From positions 1 to 42,531 of the forward strand of contig PBEB01000073.1 of the NCBI GenBank assembly GCA_002717505.1: a DNA stretch of 42,531 nucleotides, in the 5' to 3' direction. Made by a program: the position numbers and the translations under genes. How positions within the stretch are numbered: the first letter of the stretch is position 1; the number at the start of each line of letters is the position of its first letter. The DNA comes from Leptospiraceae bacterium (GTDB lineage: Bacteria; Spirochaetota; Leptospiria; Leptospirales; Leptonemataceae). The notes under the pieces are model-generated. The model was not told the DNA's origin and ran no database searches. It saw nothing but the letters and a program-made list of their open reading frames with translations. Positions 41,818 through 42,531 of the stretch are shown piece by piece.

Positions 41818-42531
41818 CTATTCGCCCAGCAGCTTCTTTGTATTCTCGTGAATCACCTGGCCTTCCCTGGTGATCAGTGCGCCTTTTACGATTTCATCTT
41901 CCAGATCCAGAACCACCTGGCCTTCCTTTGTCAGAGATTGCAGCAGCGCCAGGACATTCCTGGAATACAGCTGACTGGCGTTGTAAGCGACCAGAGAGAT
42001 TATATTGGTCTCTCCAATAATTACCACGCCATGCTTTTCCACTTCCTGACCGGCTTCCGTAATTGCGCAGTTTCCACCGGTGCCAGCCGCCATATCGACG
42101 ATTACTGATCCAGGTCTCATGGATTTAACAGTTTCCTCGGAAATCAGGATTGGAGCTTTCTTCCCTGGAACCTGAGCTGTAGTGACCACAACATCCGCTT
42201 CTGAAATATGCTTCTGCAGCAATTCCTGTTGCTTCTTTAGATATTCCTCGGAAGCCTCTTTGGCATAGCCACCTTCGCCTTCCAGGGTTTCATCCTGAGG
42301 AGGCTCGATGTACTTTCCGCCAAGGGATTCAACCTGCTCTTTCACAGCAGGACGAACATCGCTCACTTCTACCACAGCGCCCAGACGACGTGCCGTCGCA
42401 ATGGCCTGCAAACCCGCAACCCCGGCTCCCAGGATTACCACTCGAGCCGGACTAATGGTCCCCGCTGCAGTCATCAGTAGAGGGAAAATCTTGCGCAGGG
42501 CATTGGCACCCATTAGGACCGCTTTATAACC
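41818..42531 (-). CDS. pntAA: NAD(P) transhydrogenase subunit alpha, part 1 (soluble NAD-binding part), 5' end missing
   Basis: The frame enters from the right edge (first complete codons read GYKAVLMGANALRK) and ends at 41818, so about 237 residues of the C-terminal half are visible. Signatures are FPLLMTAAGTISPARVVILGAGVAGLQAIATARRLGA (NAD-binding Rossmann), VEVSDVRPAVKEQVESLGG, ADVVVTTAQVPGKKAPILI, SVIVDMAAGTGGNCAITE and the mobile-loop region after it. It is upstream of pntA2 with a 17-base gap. An internal ATG at 42513 is not the true start. Confidence 0.93.
   Translation of the reverse strand, partial: GYKAVLMGANALRKIFPLLMTAAGTISPARVVILGAGVAGLQAIATARRLGAVVEVSDVRPAVKEQVESLGGKYIEPPQDETLEGEGGYAKEASEEYLKKQQELLQKHISEADVVVTTAQVPGKKAPILISEETVKSMRPGSVIVDMAAGTGGNCAITEAGQEVEKHGVVIIGETNIISLVAYNASQLYSRNVLALLQSLTKEGQVVLDLEDEIVKGALITREGQVIHENTKKLLGE

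Noticed and set aside
1..42531. CRISPR array, insertion sequence, integrase or prophage genes
   Set aside because: No regularly spaced repeat, transposase motif or phage structural gene was found when reading the supplied translations and the gaps.

Overview
The window is a gene-dense bacterial chromosome segment of about 50% G+C by eye. It has no rRNA, tRNA, CRISPR array, insertion sequence or prophage that I can support. My best guess at the source is a spirochaete of the Leptospirales type (Leptonema/Turneriella-like rather than low-GC Leptospira). This is inference: it rests on loosely conforming lipoprotein signal peptides (Cys preceded by TTS, LAQ, GLH, LHG), a DUF115/MAF-type protein, a soluble CZB chemoreceptor and general gene content. 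No single marker proves it.

Layout. 1-1240: a membrane protein cut by the left edge and a lipoprotein, translationally coupled on the minus strand. 1388-2685: pcm and lipB on the plus strand, tail to tail with a large ATP-grasp/FMN-dehydrogenase fusion (2628-4937). 5473-7380: mnmG. 7648-11303: an MrfB/MrfA (YprB/YprA) nuclease-helicase pair. 11328-16453: a family 2 glycosyltransferase, a small GHKL-type ATPase-domain protein, sixA, a double GT4 glycosyltransferase and a coupled 97-residue protein. 16527-19279: argG and ilvC, convergent around a hairpin terminator. 19443-22352: an Fe-ADH-fold protein that has lost its metal ligands, and a divergent RsmG-SPOUT methyltransferase fusion whose start overlaps it. 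22537-25273: a DUF900 lipoprotein hydrolase, an exported protein of unknown function and a DUF2452 protein. 25567-29732: a tight cluster of ATPase-HDOD protein, ABC ATPase and DUF115/MAF protein. 29863-33822: a propeller-like lipoprotein and a ccmB-ccmC-ccmD-like-unknown operon. 33900-34685: a rhomboid-like protein with a zinc ribbon. 34821-37352: parB, parA and a second rsmG that carries a perfect parS site inside its coding sequence. 37456-39905: an exported YD-like repeat protein and a cytosolic chemoreceptor. 40013-42531: the three-gene pntA1-pntA2-pntB transhydrogenase, cut by the right edge.

How the genes fit together. Most are housekeeping: tRNA and rRNA modification, lipoate, Arg and branched-chain amino-acid synthesis, proton-translocating transhydrogenase, heme export and chromosome partition. 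Points that go beyond routine are: two RsmG homologues, one fused to a TrmH-like domain and one at par with a long polar insert; an apparent Fe-ADH pseudoenzyme; a fused ATP-grasp/alpha-hydroxy-acid dehydrogenase; two related GHKL-like ATPase domains with an altered G1 box, one of them joined to HDOD; and a CcmD-like tail on a longer exported protein. I see no clear defence island or wholly new multi-gene system. The strongest leads are unusual single proteins and fusions.
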